From Allacma fusca (lineage: Eukaryota; Arthropoda; Collembola; Symphypleona; Sminthuridae): 64,000 bases of DNA. The position numbers and the translations under genes are program-made. Of the stretch, positions 63,101 through 64,000 are shown piece by piece. Location of the stretch: contig OX359250.1 of NCBI GenBank assembly GCA_947179485.1, positions 17,528,539 to 17,592,538 on the forward strand, read 5' to 3'. The notes below the pieces were generated by a model. It was not told the origin of the DNA. It saw only the letters and a program-made list of their open reading frames with translations, and searched no databases. Position 1 is the first letter of the stretch. Each line of letters opens with the position of its first letter.

Positions 63101-64000
63101 AAGAATTTTTCAAAATTCCTTCTGTCTTACATATGTTCATCCTGTGCTCCCACATTTCCTCTCGAGTGTCTCTCTAAGAGCTGCGGTGGAGTGAGTGAGT
63201 GATGTTATTTCCATTGAGCTCTCCGTGTTTTGTCACCAAAGGTATCCCACGTAGATGTCCATGTCAGGGCCCACTGTTTTAATATCAACGTCCTACATGC
63301 AATGGATAGGGTTTATAAAATAATCCTACTTGGTCCTATGACATGGGATCTATTTTTAATTTATGGTTCCTCCTTGAGTCAGTCGTGAAACCATCTACAG
63401 AGACAAACTCCCTTTCTCGGATCATTAATAAAAATCAAATGTTATAGAATTTGCATCAATAACAAAATTAGGATTATTACTGTAAATAAAAAGAAAAATT
63501 TGGCAATTTCACAATCCTGTATAGATTTCCCTCCCAAGCGCACCTTCCCAGTGTTGAAAAGTATTTGAGCACCAGGAGACTTCCTACTTTTGACAGAAAT
63601 AGATTACGACACTTGTACTCCGTTTCCTAGGAACATAATGGGGATCAATATGAAAATCCTGAAAATCCGCTACCTTCCATTTCGCTAGTATTTTATGTCA
63701 AACGAATCATTAATCTTCATAACTAAGCCGATGAAAATAAAAGAAGTGGTAGTTATTTTCATACATTCGGGATATAAATGTAACTTGATGTGCTCGCAAG
63801 CCAAGATCCTAAAGTTCATGTAATACATTTTGGGATGGGAACATTTAGATTCGATATATATGTATGTATGTAGAGTGCGTCTAAAAAAATTGCTACCACT
63901 TCGACGATAAGGTGTTAGAGTTCAGGGGCAGGATTTTTTTTCCCCCTGTAGATACATAAGTGAGATAACTGAGTATGAATAGGGATGGCTGGTGTAAATG
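63101..64000 (+). other. Start of carbonic anhydrase intron 2
   Basis: No sequence encoding the expected next exon (GGPL...FHxHWG with two zinc histidines) was found before the window ends, so exon 3 lies further right. A short ATGT-type repeat is at about 63860-63870. Confidence 0.6.

Overview
This is nuclear DNA from an animal: intron-containing genes with GT-AG splice sites, very sparse coding sequence, AT-rich intergenic DNA, many DNA-transposon remnants and many long dinucleotide microsatellites. The two recognisable genes fit any metazoan. The combination suggests an arthropod (crustacean or hexapod), but the sequence does not fix the lineage.

Layout. 1-3.4 kb holds transposon debris: a TACCCG-rich array and a hAT-type element with a foldback element inside it. 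4.34-6.74 kb is a complete four-exon Aurora-type serine/threonine kinase gene on the plus strand, with another inverted-repeat element in its first intron. 6.7-37 kb has no convincing host gene. It holds hAT-like elements at 16.9-17.7 kb and 33.6-35.35 kb (the second carries a nested element), a degenerate PIF/Harbinger transposon with a piece of transposase and a short relative beside it at 22.2-23.66 kb, and two dispersed noncoding repeat families in several diverged copies. 37-47 kb is mostly anonymous DNA with one more inverted-repeat element at 42.7 kb. From 47.476 kb to beyond the right edge lies a cytosolic-type alpha-carbonic anhydrase gene. Its tiny first coding exon is separated from exon 2 (62.9 kb) by a 15.4-kb intron, and the remaining exons, including the zinc ligands, lie outside the window.

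The two host genes (cell division; CO2/bicarbonate conversion) have no evident functional link. No tRNA, rRNA, CRISPR array or operon-like structure could be supported. No new multi-gene system is visible. The most interesting material is the set of transposon structures defined by inverted repeats and target duplications, the recurrent subterminal arrays of GGGTAC/GGGTTC/GGTCC-type words in otherwise different elements, and the unusual splice donor and proton-shuttle position in the carbonic anhydrase.
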